A DNA stretch of 64,000 nucleotides from Myoxocephalus aenaeus (lineage: Eukaryota > Chordata > Actinopteri > Perciformes > Cottidae). The stretch lies in NCBI GenBank assembly GCA_038501785.1, contig JBAMJR010000350.1:1630001-1694000 (forward strand). Reading direction: 5' to 3'. Made by a program: the position numbers and the translations under genes. Below are positions 1 through 10,900 of the stretch, one piece after another. Numbering within the stretch: position 1 is the stretch's first letter; each line of letters starts with the position of its first letter. The notes below the pieces were generated by a model. That model was not told the origin of the DNA, made no database searches, and was given only the letters and a program-made list of their open reading frames with translations.

Positions 1-181
1 TGCCCATGGCCTTGGAGGAGATGCCGGTGTCGGGGTGGACCTGCTTCATCACCTTGTACACGTAGATGGCGTAGCTCTCCTTCCTGGACTTACGCCTCTT
101 CTTGCCGGTCTTGGTGGCGGTCTTAGAGACGGCTTTCTTGGAGCCCTTCTTGGGCGCTTTCACAGGGACGTCAGCAGGCAT
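1..181 (-). CDS. h2b: Histone H2B, 5' part (runs off left edge)
   Basis: Core histone that pairs with H2A in the nucleosome. The minus strand reads from an ATG at 181-179 into 60 codons of H2B: a basic N-terminal tail rich in lysine, then the start of the histone fold (KESYAIYVYKVMKQVHPDTG). The gene is cut by the window edge in the loop after the alpha-1 helix, so only the first half can be judged. It differs from the second H2B at 40764 by Asp for Glu at residue 4; otherwise the visible protein is the same. There is no intron, as expected for a replication-dependent histone. Its upstream DNA carries a TATA box, an octamer and a CCAAT box in the correct orientation. Together with that upstream DNA it forms an inverted duplicate of 40122-40944. 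Confidence 0.95.
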   Translation of the reverse strand, partial: MPADVPVKAPKKGSKKAVSKTATKTGKKRRKSRKESYAIYVYKVMKQVHPDTGISSKAMG

Positions 182-238
182 GATTGTTGATCCTTCAGAG
201 TCAGACGGAAGATATCTCCCGCAGTTCAGGACGGTGAA

Positions 239-292
239 TATTTATATCAACGTGATGCAAATTAGGCTGTGCTGCTGCTCACACAGGATTGG
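239..292 (-). promoter_or_regulatory. H2B promoter: TATA box, octamer, CCAAT box
   Basis: Read on the minus strand, TATAAATA lies at 246-239, the octamer ATTTGCAT at 262-255 and CCAAT at 292-288, all upstream of the ATG at 181. The octamer bound by Oct-1 is the hallmark of vertebrate H2B promoters. Assignment is by motif and position. Confidence 0.75.
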
Positions 293-999
293 CTGTGCTG
301 CTGAGCGAGACTGAGCATGCGCAAAGACGTAAACGTTGCTGTGAGCAGATGCATTTAGTCTTTGAGTGACTAAACCTGTATGTTTTATAACTTTGATTCA
401 ATCTAGAGGGAACAGATGGGGAAACGTGATTTCTTGACTGACAAGAACATGAACTAAGAAAGATGCAACATATTCTAACTAGTGTAATTGTGAGAGATGA
501 GAGGTGTTGGACTGTACTAACCTGCCTTTATAAATACGCATTGTTGGAGGGAGCCCAGAACAAATATGTTAATTACCAACAACTCCTCTGCTGGAATAAA
601 GAGCTTTAACGGTTCTTAAAATGTTCAAGATTATTTAATTATTTGGCCCTTTGGGTCGGCAAGAGGAGCAGGAAGAACAAAACAGCCGCAAAGAGTAGAA
701 CCACGGAAGCAAACATGGCGAAGCAGTGGTTCCGATCGATAGACACTCTTTTATATTCCTTCTCTGCAACTTTGTTGGCTTTACAAACGCAAACAACCTT
801 TGCACAGTCATGTAGCCTGCAGTGTTATTGCACTAATTTGCAGCAGATAAAGCAATTCAAACTTTAGTGCCAAATATTCCTCACTGGTCGTGCCTTAATT
901 CTCAGTCCTATAGGATGTGATTAAACTGAAGATACCGTTAGAAAAAACACTCTAAAAAAAACACTCTCAAGCTAAAGCTTTTTCAGGTAAATAAGATAA

Positions 1000-2040
1000 A
1001 ATAAAATAATCCTTTATTAGTCCCGCAGTGGGGAAATTACAGGATTACAGCAGCCTTGCTCACAAGTGAATAAAAAGAATAATACAGTAGAAACAAGTAA
1101 TATAAATAAATATAAATGAGCAGTAAAACAGTAGAGAAATAAATAATATACAGACTGAATAGAAAAGAAAAGTACTTAAACGTATTGCACGTAATACACG
1201 TAATATACGTAATAATATTGCACCAGGTGAATGATAAAGTGACCAAGTTCAGTTCAAGTGTTCAGTTGTCAGAGTGGTCTACTGGGAGCTCAGCTGGTTG
1301 TGCAGCCTGACCGCAGCGGGAAGAAAAGACTTGCGGTACCTCTCCCTCAGACACCGGGGATGAATCAGCCGGTGACTGAAGGAGCTGTGCAGCGCTGCTA
1401 GAGTGTCCTGCATGGGGTGGGAGGCGTGGCTTATCATGGACGAGAGCTTACTCATCATCCTCCTGTCCCCCACCACCTCCACGGTATCAAGAGGACGCCC
1501 CAGCACGCTGCTGGCCTTCTTTACCAGCTTGTCCAGTCTCCTCCTGTCAGCTGCCGTGATGCTGCTGCTCCAGAAGACCACTCCATAAAAGATGGCTGAT
1601 GCCACCACAGAGTCAAAGAAGGTCTTCAGGAGTGCTCCCTGCACCCCAAAAGACCTCAGTTTCCTTAGCAGAAAGAGTCGGCTCTGTCCCTTTTTATAAA
1701 GTGCGTGTACGTGGTCGGACCAGTCCAGTTTGTTGTTCAAGTGGACACCCAGGTACTTATAAGATTTAACAATCTCAATGTCCAGTCCCTGGATGCTCAC
1801 CGGTACCGGAGGAGAGCGTTTACCCCGGCGGAAGTCCATCACCAGCTCCTTGGTCTTACTGGAGTTTATCTGGAGGCGGTTCCGCTGGCACCATCCTAAA
1901 AAGTCCTGGTTCAGTTCTCTGTATTCCCTGTCATCATCTGCGGAAATGAGGCCGACGATTGCAGAGTCGTCAGAGAACTTTTGTAGGTGGCAGTTGGCAG
2001 AGTTGTGGTTGAAGTCCGAGGTGTAAATGCTCTTACACAT
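1000..2040 (-). mobile_element. 5'-truncated LINE (L2/CR1-like)
   Basis: The minus strand holds an open frame (2082-1279) for the C-terminal half of a non-LTR reverse transcriptase. It starts just before the catalytic box, here FSDDSAIVG rather than the usual FADD, continues through the region with SYKYLGVHLNN, and ends with a C-terminal domain around FLPAAVRLHNQL. The 3' end, at the left, is an AT-rich tail with the phrase TTTATTAGTCCCGCAGTGGG read on the plus strand, a common end of fish LINEs. The corresponding place in unit B (about 19556) lacks it. Endonuclease and most of the polymerase are missing, so it is dead on arrival. Confidence 0.8.
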
Positions 2041-2577
2041 AGGACCTCTATAACAACTCCACAGACACGAACAGTAAAACAAGTGTGATCTCTTTCTTGA
2101 ACTGCTTCAGTTTCAGTAAATCTGTTTCATATTTAAAATTCTAACTATGACAAAACATATGGATTCCTTTAATGTTAAGCCTGAAGAGAACTCTCTGGTT
2201 CAGTGCTGCTTTTGAGACACGAGAGAGAAACAAAACGACCATGAAAACAAACAAAACAACTAAAAAGAGACAAACCCACAAAGAGGAAAACAAAAGAAGA
2301 AAAAAAAGACCATTAAAAAAAACAATCACAATCAGAAAACAACAAATATAGGCTGTTCTAACGCTTGTGGAACTGTACGAACTGCCCGTGAGAGTCTAAA
2401 TTGAGGACCTGAACTTCATTCAGTCAGAGAGAGATGGATGCCTTCTACTCAACCTTATTGTGAAACACTCAATAGATTTATTTTATATACATCTAAATAT
2501 ATACATAATGGGGTTTTAATGTTCAAAATCACTTTGCATGTTTTTACCCAATTCTGTCCACGTGAGGGAGACATTAA
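2041..2577. other. Non-coding flank between two LINEs
   Basis: There is no convincing gene. From about 2256 the sequence matches 19566-19872 of unit B, so it is ancestral to the duplication. The piece 2041-2255 has no counterpart in unit B and was either lost there or arrived with the truncated LINE. Confidence 0.5.
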
Positions 2578-5500
2578 CCCCCCCCCCCCCCCAGAATCAG
2601 AAACCGTTTATTGCCAGGAATGTTTTCACACAAACGAGGATTTTTTTGAGGCGGAAGGTGCATACATTGGACGTGGACATGGGACGTAGGACGAGACAAA
2701 CAACAATCAACAATCAACAATCAACGAAAACAGCAACAGTGCAATTGGAGTGCGGTTGAATTAAAATATGTGTAGGATAAGCAAGTGCTCAGTCAACAGA
2801 TACATTAATGTGAATGTACGTTAAAGTGACGTGTGTATTTAAGTTAAAAGTGTATGTTAAAGTGACGAGTGTTTAAGTGTGCGGTGTGCAGAGGAGTGTA
2901 TGGTAGAGAGAAATAAAAATAAAAGTAAAAATAAAGAAGAGAATATAAAAATAAAAATTAAGAGTTAAAAATAAAAATTGAAAATTAAAATTAAAATAGC
3001 TGGGGGTGACAGACAGTCAGTGGGGGACCCGAGCCCCATTGATGAGCCCGACTGCTGACGGGAAGAAACTGTTTGTGTGGCGTGAGGTCTTGGTCCTGAT
3101 GGACCTCAGCCTCCTGCCAGAGGGGAGGGACTCGAACAGGATATGTCCAGGGTGAGAGGGGTCAGCTGCAATCTTCCTAGCTCGCCTCAGAGTCCTGGAG
3201 GCGAACAAGTCCTGGAGGGATGGCAGATTACAGCCAATCACCCTCTCAGCAGAGCGGATGATGCGCTGCAGCCTTGCCTTGTCCTTGGCAGTGGCTGCGG
3301 TGTGCCAGACGGTGATGGAGGAGCAGAGGATGGACTCAACGATGGCAGTGTAGAAGTGCACCATCATTTTCATCGGTAGGTTGAACTTCTTCAGCTGCCT
3401 CAGGAAGAACATCCTCTGCTGGGCCTTCTTGGCGATGGAGCTGATGTTCAGTTCCCACTTGAGGTCCTGGGAAATGATGGAGCCCAGGAAGCGGAAGGAC
3501 TCCACAGCGTCGACGGGGGAGTCACACAGGATGAGAGGGGCGGCTGCGTTCTTCCTGAAGTCCACAACCATCTCCACTGTCTTCAGAGCGTTGAGCTCCA
3601 GGTTGTTCTGGCTGCACCAGGTCTCCAGGTGGTCAGTCTCCCACCTGTAGGCGGACTCGTCCCCACCAGAGATGAGTCCAATGAGGGTGGTGTCATCCGC
3701 GAACTTCAGGAGCTTGACGGACTGGTGACTGGAGGTGCAGCTGTTGGTGTACAGGGAGAAGAGCAGAGGGGAAAGAACGCAGCCTTGGGGGGAACCGGTG
3801 CTGGTGGTCCGAGAGCCTGAGACGTTTTTCCCCAGCCTCACGTGCTGCTTCCTGTCAGTCAGGAAGTCTGTGATCCACCTGCAGGTGGAGTCGGGCACGT
3901 GCAGCTGGGAGAGCTTGTCCTGCAGCAGAGATGGGATGATGGTGTTGAAGGCAGAGCTGAAGTCCACGAACAGGATCCTGGCGTAGGTTCCTGGGGAGTC
4001 CAGATGCTGGAGGATGTAGTGGAGGGCCATGTTGACAGCATCGTCTACAGACCTGTTGGCCCTGTAGGCGAACTGCAGAGGGTCCAGGAGTGGGTCAGTC
4101 AGGGTTTTGAGGTGGGACAGGACCAGGCGCTCAAAAGACTTCATGACCACAGAGGTCAGGGCGACGGGCCTGTAGTCATTGAGTCCTGTGATCCTGGGTT
4201 TCTTGGGGACGGGGATGATGGTGGAGGCCTTGAAGCAGGCTGGCACGTGGCATGTCTCCAGGGAGGTGTTGAAGATCTCTGTGAACACCGGGGACAGCTG
4301 GTCAGCACAGTGCTTCAGGGTGGAGGGTGAGACAGAGTCCGGGCCCGCTGCTTTGCGGGGGTTCTGCTTTTTGAAGAGCCTGTTGACGTCCCTCTCCAGA
4401 ACAGTGAGGGTCGTCGCTGGGGAGGCGTGAGCCTCCGATGGGCTGGGGGAGGGGGAGATGATGGTCTGTGGCTGGTTGATGGGCCTATGGGGCATGGTGT
4501 CAGGACTGCTCCATTGTCTTTCAAAGCGACAGTAGAACTCGTTCAGCTCGTCTGCTAGGCGGAGGTCGTTCATGGCGTGGGGGGGTTTTGGCTTGTAGTT
4601 GGTGATCTGCCTGAGCCCTCTCCAGACAGAAGCAGAGTCACTTGCTGATAGCTGTTGTTGCAGTTTCTCAGAGTACAGTCGTTTAGCATCTCTCACCGCC
4701 TTGCTAAACCTGTATTTTGACTCTGTGTACAAGTCCTTGTCCCCCCTCCTGAATGCCTGGTCCTTTTGCAGTCTTAGCTTCCTGAGTTCCGCTGTGAACC
4801 AGGGTTTGTCGTTGTTATAACTCACCCTGGTGCTGGTTGGAACACAGCTGTCCTCACAGAAGCTGATGTATGAAGTTACAGCCTCTGTGTACTCATCCAG
4901 ACTGTTAGTAGCAGTCCTGAAGACATCCCAGTCTGTACAGTCCAAGCACGCCCGAAGATCCTCCAGAGCCTCACTGGTCCACTTCTTGAATTTCCTCACC
5001 ACAGGTTTGCAGAGCTTTAGTTTCTGCCTGTATGAGGGAATCAGGTGAACCATGGCGTGGTCAGAGTTTCCCAGAGCAGCACGAGGAACGGCGTGATAAG
5101 CCCCACTGATTGTGGTGTAGCAGTGGTCCAGAATGCTCTTCTCTCTAGTAGGGCATTTAATAAACTGTCTGTATTTTGGGAGTTCATGGCTGAGGTTACC
5201 TTTGTTAAAGTCCCCAAGGACAATAACTAAAGAGTCCGGGTAGGTCCGCTCCACACACCGTATCTGCTCGGCGAGCGTCCGCTGTGCGTCCTGCGCGTTG
5301 GCCTGCGGCGGCATGTAAACACCGACCAGGATGAAGGAAGCGAACTCACGTGGGGAGTAGAAGGGTTTGCAGTGGATGATGAGGGATTCCAGGTCCGGCG
5401 AACAGTGCTGTAGAATCACTGTTACGTCGTTACACCAGCCGTTGTTGAGGTAGAAGCAGATTCCTCCACCCTTCGTTTTGCCGGAGAGCTCCGTATCGCG

Positions 5501-5975
5501 GTCCGCTCTGAACAGCTGGAAGCCAGCCAGCTGGAACGCGGAGTCCGGTATCGATCCACAGAGCCAGGTCTCCGTGAAGCACAAAACGGAGGAAGAAGAA
5601 AAGTCTCTGTCTCTCCCAACAAGGAGCTGAAGTTCGTCCAGTTTGTTGCACAATGAGCGGACGTTGGAGAGAAATATGCCCGGCAGCGCTGTACGGGATC
5701 CCCGTTTTCGCAGGCGCACCAGCGCGCCAGCACGTTTCCCTCTCCTCCGGCGTCTCACTGCGTGAGCCAAGGTGAGCACACCTTTCACGAGAATGTCCAG
5801 TAGTTCTACAGAGGTTAAAAAAGTTGGAAATAAGTCCGCTGGGGTTGTTACCCTGATGTTCATGAGCTCATCTCTGGTGAAAGAGCCCCGGGAATCGCAG
5901 CAGAATGCAGCATTTAACACAAAAACAACAAACAACAATGAGCACCGTCTTGCCGAGGCAGCCATCGTCGGCGCC
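2578..5975 (-). mobile_element. Apparently intact L2-type LINE retrotransposon
   Basis: A non-LTR retrotransposon of about 3.4 kb. The plus-strand left end is a run of C (2578-2592) followed by AGAATCAGAAACCGTTTATTG, the reverse of the usual fish L2 3' end. The right end is GC-rich, about 10 bp beyond the first ATG of the long ORF. The empty site is preserved in unit B at 19860-19885, where GGGAGACATTTACTACCTG is uninterrupted. Comparing the two gives the insertion limits directly. Any target-site duplication is only 2-3 bp. The clade call (L2/CR1 group of the Jockey superfamily) rests on the polymerase motifs and tail. Confidence 0.88.
3017..5965 (-). CDS. LINE ORF2-like polyprotein: APE endonuclease + reverse transcriptase
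   Basis: An uninterrupted ORF of 982 residues from the ATG at 5965; a TTG 12 bases earlier is in frame but an unlikely start. The N-terminus is hydrophobic, followed by an arginine-rich stretch. An AP-type endonuclease follows (SNVRSL, FTETWL, VLGDFN, NSDHA). The reverse transcriptase has YRPVALTSVVMKSFERL, LFVDFSSAFNTI with the first catalytic Asp, GSPQGCVLSPLLF, and the catalytic FADDTT box. The protein would nick target DNA and reverse-transcribe its own RNA there. No frameshift or stop was seen, which is unusual for fish LINEs and fits a recent insertion. The extremely short 5' leader suggests slight 5' truncation or a promoter inside the ORF start. Confidence 0.9.
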   Translation of the reverse strand: MAASARRCSLLFVVFVLNAAFCCDSRGSFTRDELMNIRVTTPADLFPTFLTSVELLDILVKGVLTLAHAVRRRRRGKRAGALVRLRKRGSRTALPGIFLSNVRSLCNKLDELQLLVGRDRDFSSSSVLCFTETWLCGSIPDSAFQLAGFQLFRADRDTELSGKTKGGGICFYLNNGWCNDVTVILQHCSPDLESLIIHCKPFYSPREFASFILVGVYMPPQANAQDAQRTLAEQIRCVERTYPDSLVIVLGDFNKGNLSHELPKYRQFIKCPTREKSILDHCYTTISGAYHAVPRAALGNSDHAMVHLIPSYRQKLKLCKPVVRKFKKWTSEALEDLRACLDCTDWDVFRTATNSLDEYTEAVTSYISFCEDSCVPTSTRVSYNNDKPWFTAELRKLRLQKDQAFRRGDKDLYTESKYRFSKAVRDAKRLYSEKLQQQLSASDSASVWRGLRQITNYKPKPPHAMNDLRLADELNEFYCRFERQWSSPDTMPHRPINQPQTIISPSPSPSEAHASPATTLTVLERDVNRLFKKQNPRKAAGPDSVSPSTLKHCADQLSPVFTEIFNTSLETCHVPACFKASTIIPVPKKPRITGLNDYRPVALTSVVMKSFERLVLSHLKTLTDPLLDPLQFAYRANRSVDDAVNMALHYILQHLDSPGTYARILFVDFSSAFNTIIPSLLQDKLSQLHVPDSTCRWITDFLTDRKQHVRLGKNVSGSRTTSTGSPQGCVLSPLLFSLYTNSCTSSHQSVKLLKFADDTTLIGLISGGDESAYRWETDHLETWCSQNNLELNALKTVEMVVDFRKNAAAPLILCDSPVDAVESFRFLGSIISQDLKWELNISSIAKKAQQRMFFLRQLKKFNLPMKMMVHFYTAIVESILCSSITVWHTAATAKDKARLQRIIRSAERVIGCNLPSLQDLFASRTLRRARKIAADPSHPGHILFESLPSGRRLRSIRTKTSRHTNSFFPSAVGLINGARVPH

Positions 5976-5977
5976 AA

Positions 5978-7943
5978 CTACCTGTTGTCTTGTCTTTTTC
6001 ACTCAGATTTAACCAATTTAAATGGTCTGAGGAATCTAAATATATTGTGTTGCTAAAACAAACCATTGCAAATGTTTATACCATAATGGTGGATGTCTAT
6101 ACACAAGGGAGAAGTAATTCTAACTCAAAATACTACTTTTAACCCACTTTTGCTATACATGCTTTGTACAGTCTATGGTTGAACCAGCATAATTTTAGTC
6201 TCTTTTATTGACTTGTAAGAAAGCCAAAACACCAGAAAGAAGACACAAAAAACAATCTAGTTTAATGGTTTAAAATGAACTAAATTACTCCCGTTAGATA
6301 CACTTGTGCAACATAATGAAATCTATTAGAACAGCCCCATAGTAAAACTACAGGATACTTTTTTTTGGCATTTGGTGTTTAATGTATAGTCTTAGCAACA
6401 AAAAAACAACACTTTGGGAAGACTCATTTGTTAATATTGCAGTTTATTCTTTATTGTTAAACTCATAAAAGCATCACCATAATGATATTGCAAGAAATAT
6501 TACCTCAGACTTAAAACATATATTGTTTGCAGAAAGCCTCAATCATATCAATCCCATATAAAACAATTACATATCAAAGCATAATAGGATTCACAATTAA
6601 GCGCTAAATGATATTTTAGGTAATTAGTAAGTAAACCTATCAACGCATATCTTTTGAATGAAGAGGCATACATATGAATCAGAAATTATAAAATGAAGTG
6701 ACAAAATCCTGTCTATTCCTTCAAAACGATTACAAATACTTGTTGTAAAATAAATCTGTTTTATGATGTCACAACACTGTGTATAATGTTTGGTTAGATT
6801 TATGCACAAACACATATTGGTTAAAATGTTTTGTTGAGGTTAGGGGAGCTTTGTTGTCATGGTTACAGTAATGCACATGTTAATCATGTAATCATGTAGT
6901 AGGTACCAACCGAGAGCCACTAAGCAAGCACTAGTAGTGAATGAGTAAATTATATTGGACACAGTTTATATCTACTAAATGGAATACACAGTACATTAAA
7001 GCACATTGTAGCTTAACCTAAGCAAATATAATGTAGGCATAATCCCCTATTTGCATTGTTAGGTGTCATAGCTAGCAATCAGCTGGTGACAGCCTGAAAA
7101 GAGACGGCCTGTGGTCTGGCAATCCATGGTGGCAGCAGCCTAGTTTGTTAGGCTGGACCATTTACGATGAGAAAAAAATGAAAACGGTTTACTCTGAGAG
7201 GACACCCATAAAAAAATAGTTAGGAAAAATGAACAGAAAAGGGGACGTGCTTGGACACCTTTCTACAAAGGTTCTTTGTCAAAGGCACTTTGAAAGGACA
7301 AGCCAGCCTCAAGGGTGATGGAGCTGCTGAAGTGTCAATAACTATTGAGAACAAGATGATAGTCTTTGAATGAGCAGACCTATTCCCACAGTGCTGTGTC
7401 GGCACTAAAGAAAGGTCCAGCTCCATACATTATCATTCTGGTATCGAAGAAGAAGAAAAAAACACTCTGGCTGTATTTCTTTAAACCAATTAGAATTGTC
7501 TTGGGTCAAGCTAAGCCCAGGATTCAGCGACAGTACCCTTAGACAGTTGAAGGTGAGGCTTATACCCACAGTCTACATCTGATGTGTAAGCAATTTTTAA
7601 CAGGCATGAGGTAGGACAGCTAAAGGCAGGGAGGGACTGGAAAATGAGACTAGATTTATACAAGAATAGTACGCTTCCTCAGCATACCACTAATCAAAGA
7701 ACAGATCTTGTTTTGTGTTCAGAAAAAACATCGTGCCAATGTTGGCAACATGTTCCATGGCTCAACATGTTTAAGCTCATGGCATTAGCAGATAATGCTA
7801 TTGAAAGAAGTGCATGTTTTATTGATTGCTAAAGTGGATGTATGGAAGGCAACGGAGGTTATAGTGTGTTTGGTGGCAGCAATGTGAACAGTGAAGGCCA
7901 CATGATAGGTAGCTCAACATGTTGTTGGCTCATTGGTCATCCA
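5978..7943. other. 3' flank of CYP2 copy A
   Basis: No protein-coding gene is supported. Sequence from 6890 onward parallels 20180-22540 of unit B, while 6090-6880 is mostly absent from unit B. Short ORFs here have no recognisable domains. Part of this DNA just below 7944 is the 3' UTR of the P450 gene. Confidence 0.6.
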
Positions 7944-10900
7944 TTAATTTGTTGTCCTAAGTTGGACTTTCATGCGATAAGGCTTGGGAGTCAGAGTGAC
8001 CCCATACACTGGAGTGTAGTCTGGCTCTCCTGCATCCTCAGGCCAGATGAACTTAAACTTCCTCAGCAGCGTCACCATGATGAGGAAGAGCTCCATACGA
8101 GCCAGACTCTCTCCGAGACACATACGAGGACCTGAGACATAAAAAAAGACCTCATAGTCATTGTTAGAAAAATTCTACTCAACACCAATTGTAAAATCAT
8201 CAATCAGGTAATTTATTCTTGCAAGAAGGAACAGAGTTGAAATCATGCACAAGTCATGTTTCCAAGTTGCTGCTCAAAGATCATCTCTGAGCATCTATCT
8301 TTTATACAGTGTGACAGACAGTAACGGGAGGAAATGGTGAAGGTCCGAACCGGCCCAAACCAGTATCTTATCTTCCCCAGAAACAGGCATCATTGTCTTT
8401 GTACAGGGACTCTAGCTAAGCAGATGAGTTCTCCTCTCTTAGAAGTACCTGTGGTCAACTTCTTATCAGTGATTGGAGGAGAATGCTCATCAGTATTTGG
8501 ACTTCCTTTACATAAATACGTGCATGACGGGATGCTGCGTCATTAACGGACAATGCATTTTGTTCACATCAACAAGAACCAGTCACATTTAGTTATGTAG
8601 CCGAGGGTATATCTTGCGCCTATACTTCACTTTATTAATAAAACAACAACACGATGCTGCTTAGTTTGCACAAGACGGCAACCACTTTTATTTTCGTTCC
8701 ACACTTCACTAGATCATTTTGTTTCCTCTCCTTCCGTTTTTCCCTTCACAATAAAAGCCCCGGAAACGTACATCCGAACACTGCTTCCTAGACAACTGTT
8801 CAAGTACTCAATATAATAGCTTAGAGTTATAACAAAACATGACAAAACAATCCAACAAAACCAGGGCACTAAAACACCGCACCTCTCTACAGCAGCAGAA
8901 GCAGCCCAACTCCCAGCTGTTCTCCCCGCACCGCCTCTCAGCCAGCCACCCCGCCGGCACCCACCGCCGTTGCCACCACCCACCGCCGATGCCACCACGC
9001 TCACTCTAGGTGGCTTGATGGAAAACAGGTCTAGCAGCGAGCACTCTCCCACCACTTCCACGGCGCGAGCTAGCTTAGCTAGGGTGACCAGATTTGAGTT
9101 TGTGAAAAAGAGGACACTTCGTCGTGGGGGGGGGGGGGGGGGGGGGGGTAGTAAGCATGCCGTGAACTTACATTTACGTTGAGATCGGTCGACCAATGAC
9201 AGTTCTCTTTACAGTCAGAGCTTGCGCAAGAAGGTGGAACGTGAGGGAGATACCGTTTCCAAAACTTGTAAGGGGGTAATAACTACCTGCGAAATGGCGT
9301 ACCTGGTCAGTGGCCCACACTGACCAATCACGCGTCCACGCCATTTCGCGGGCGCTGCACGTCAAAGAATACACCCAGCTTGTCAAACTAAAGATCTGAT
9401 TTGTTGAAGTCCATTGACAATCAACGACAATGTCCACTCTCCGTGTACTTTAATCTGCAAAGGCCACCTTAAACTGCTTTGCCTCCATAGAGACACAGGA
9501 GGAAAAAATCTGATTGGATGAAAGCCTGCTGCACTGAAGGCAGAGCAACAGAGGAAAACAGGAGCTGTGCAATGAGAAAATAAGCTGATAGGGAAAAATT
9601 ATTATAATACATGTAGTGTATTTGTGAAAAACAATTAAATTATAAAATAGCTATAACTTTATGATTCTGTCTAGGCCAGCAGAGAAGGCTTAGCCCTGTA
9701 CCACTGGTACAGTTAGGGTTGGCTCAAGGTTGCCTTCGACCAGCCCCTAGTTATGCTGCTTTAGGCCAAGACTGCACCAGTACTTCCTAGATTACGCTGA
9801 GCTCCTCTTTTTCCTTATGAGGCAATTGATTTTAATAGAATTGGCACATACCTGCAGAGAAAGGCATGAAGGCCTCTGGTTTGACAAACTCTCCCTGGTC
9901 ATTGAGGAAGTTTTCAGGGTTGAATTCATTTGGGAATTTCCATAGTCCCTCCTCATTCAGCACTGAGGTAAGGTTGGGGATGATCAGCGTACCCTGTCGA
10001 GAAAATTAAGCAAAAGAGAAAAGGGCAAAGAGGAATGAAGAGAACCTTTTTAAGAGTTTAAGATTTACTTAAGAATAGGGAAATAGACACAACACAAAGT
10101 GATACAGAACATTAACATGATGGTGATGGGGTGCGATGTCCGTCACTGCCACCAGTGGTGAGTATGTTTCATAGTTTGTTGGCACATACATATTATCACC
10201 TCTACTTACAACTGAGGTGCGTGTCTCAGGACCTCTAGTTAGTGACAAGCTTGCTAGCAAACCAGTCACAGCTAGCTGTGACTAGATACTAATAATCAAT
10301 AATATGTATGTGCCAGCAAACTATGAAACACTCGTGCCACTGACGGGCATCGCCACCATCACCATCATATTAATGTTCTTTATCACTTTGTCTTGTGTCT
10401 ATTTCCATTTTCTGTTGAGATGATAACTGAGACTTGTGTTAGCTTTGAGGCACTGCTGGCGTTTCAATGTAATGTATTAATGCGTTGTAAAGCATATAGT
10501 CCTCACTTTAGATGGGTTCACACAAAATACTTAACTAATACTTAATTAACGACTAGTAAGTACCTGAATTAATCATGCATTTCAGTATTAAAAACACGTT
10601 TATAAAGCACATCTTAACCATTAGTGCATATAAGCCCTTAATAATTGGTTCGTAATATATATTACTTAATTCACAAATGGGGAATCCATCATTTATAAAG
10701 TATGAAAACCCAATTATGAAATGCATAATAGTCAAGCTTATTAATCAAGAATAAAACATTTATAACTGTGTTTATGAATTGCATACTAATGAGTTAGTAA
10801 TGAGTGTTAATGTTGGTACAATGCTTTATAAAAGGTGAATTAAGTGTTTACTCATGCTTTACTAATGCTAAATAGCGTGTAGTTATTATAAAGTGTTACC

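Larger units (their letters stand above)
1..812. repeat. Left arm of a large inverted repeat (H2B start plus upstream DNA)
   Basis: The stretch is, with small indels, the reverse complement of about 40133-40944. The match covers the H2B start and promoter and continues through roughly 600 bp of upstream sequence; for example the stretch around 600-660 reappears inverted at 40262-40340. Similarity fades near 812. The arms are separated by about 39 kb containing the P450 pair and an H4 gene. Confidence 0.85.

Noticed and set aside
3140..5230. Many plus-strand ORFs opposite the L2 LINE
   Set aside because: They are antisense shadows of the long, GC-rich ORF on the minus strand.
8714..9196. 160-residue ORF on the minus strand with poly-Pro
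   Set aside because: It crosses the 23-base G run and lies in hAT-derived DNA; low complexity and no domain.
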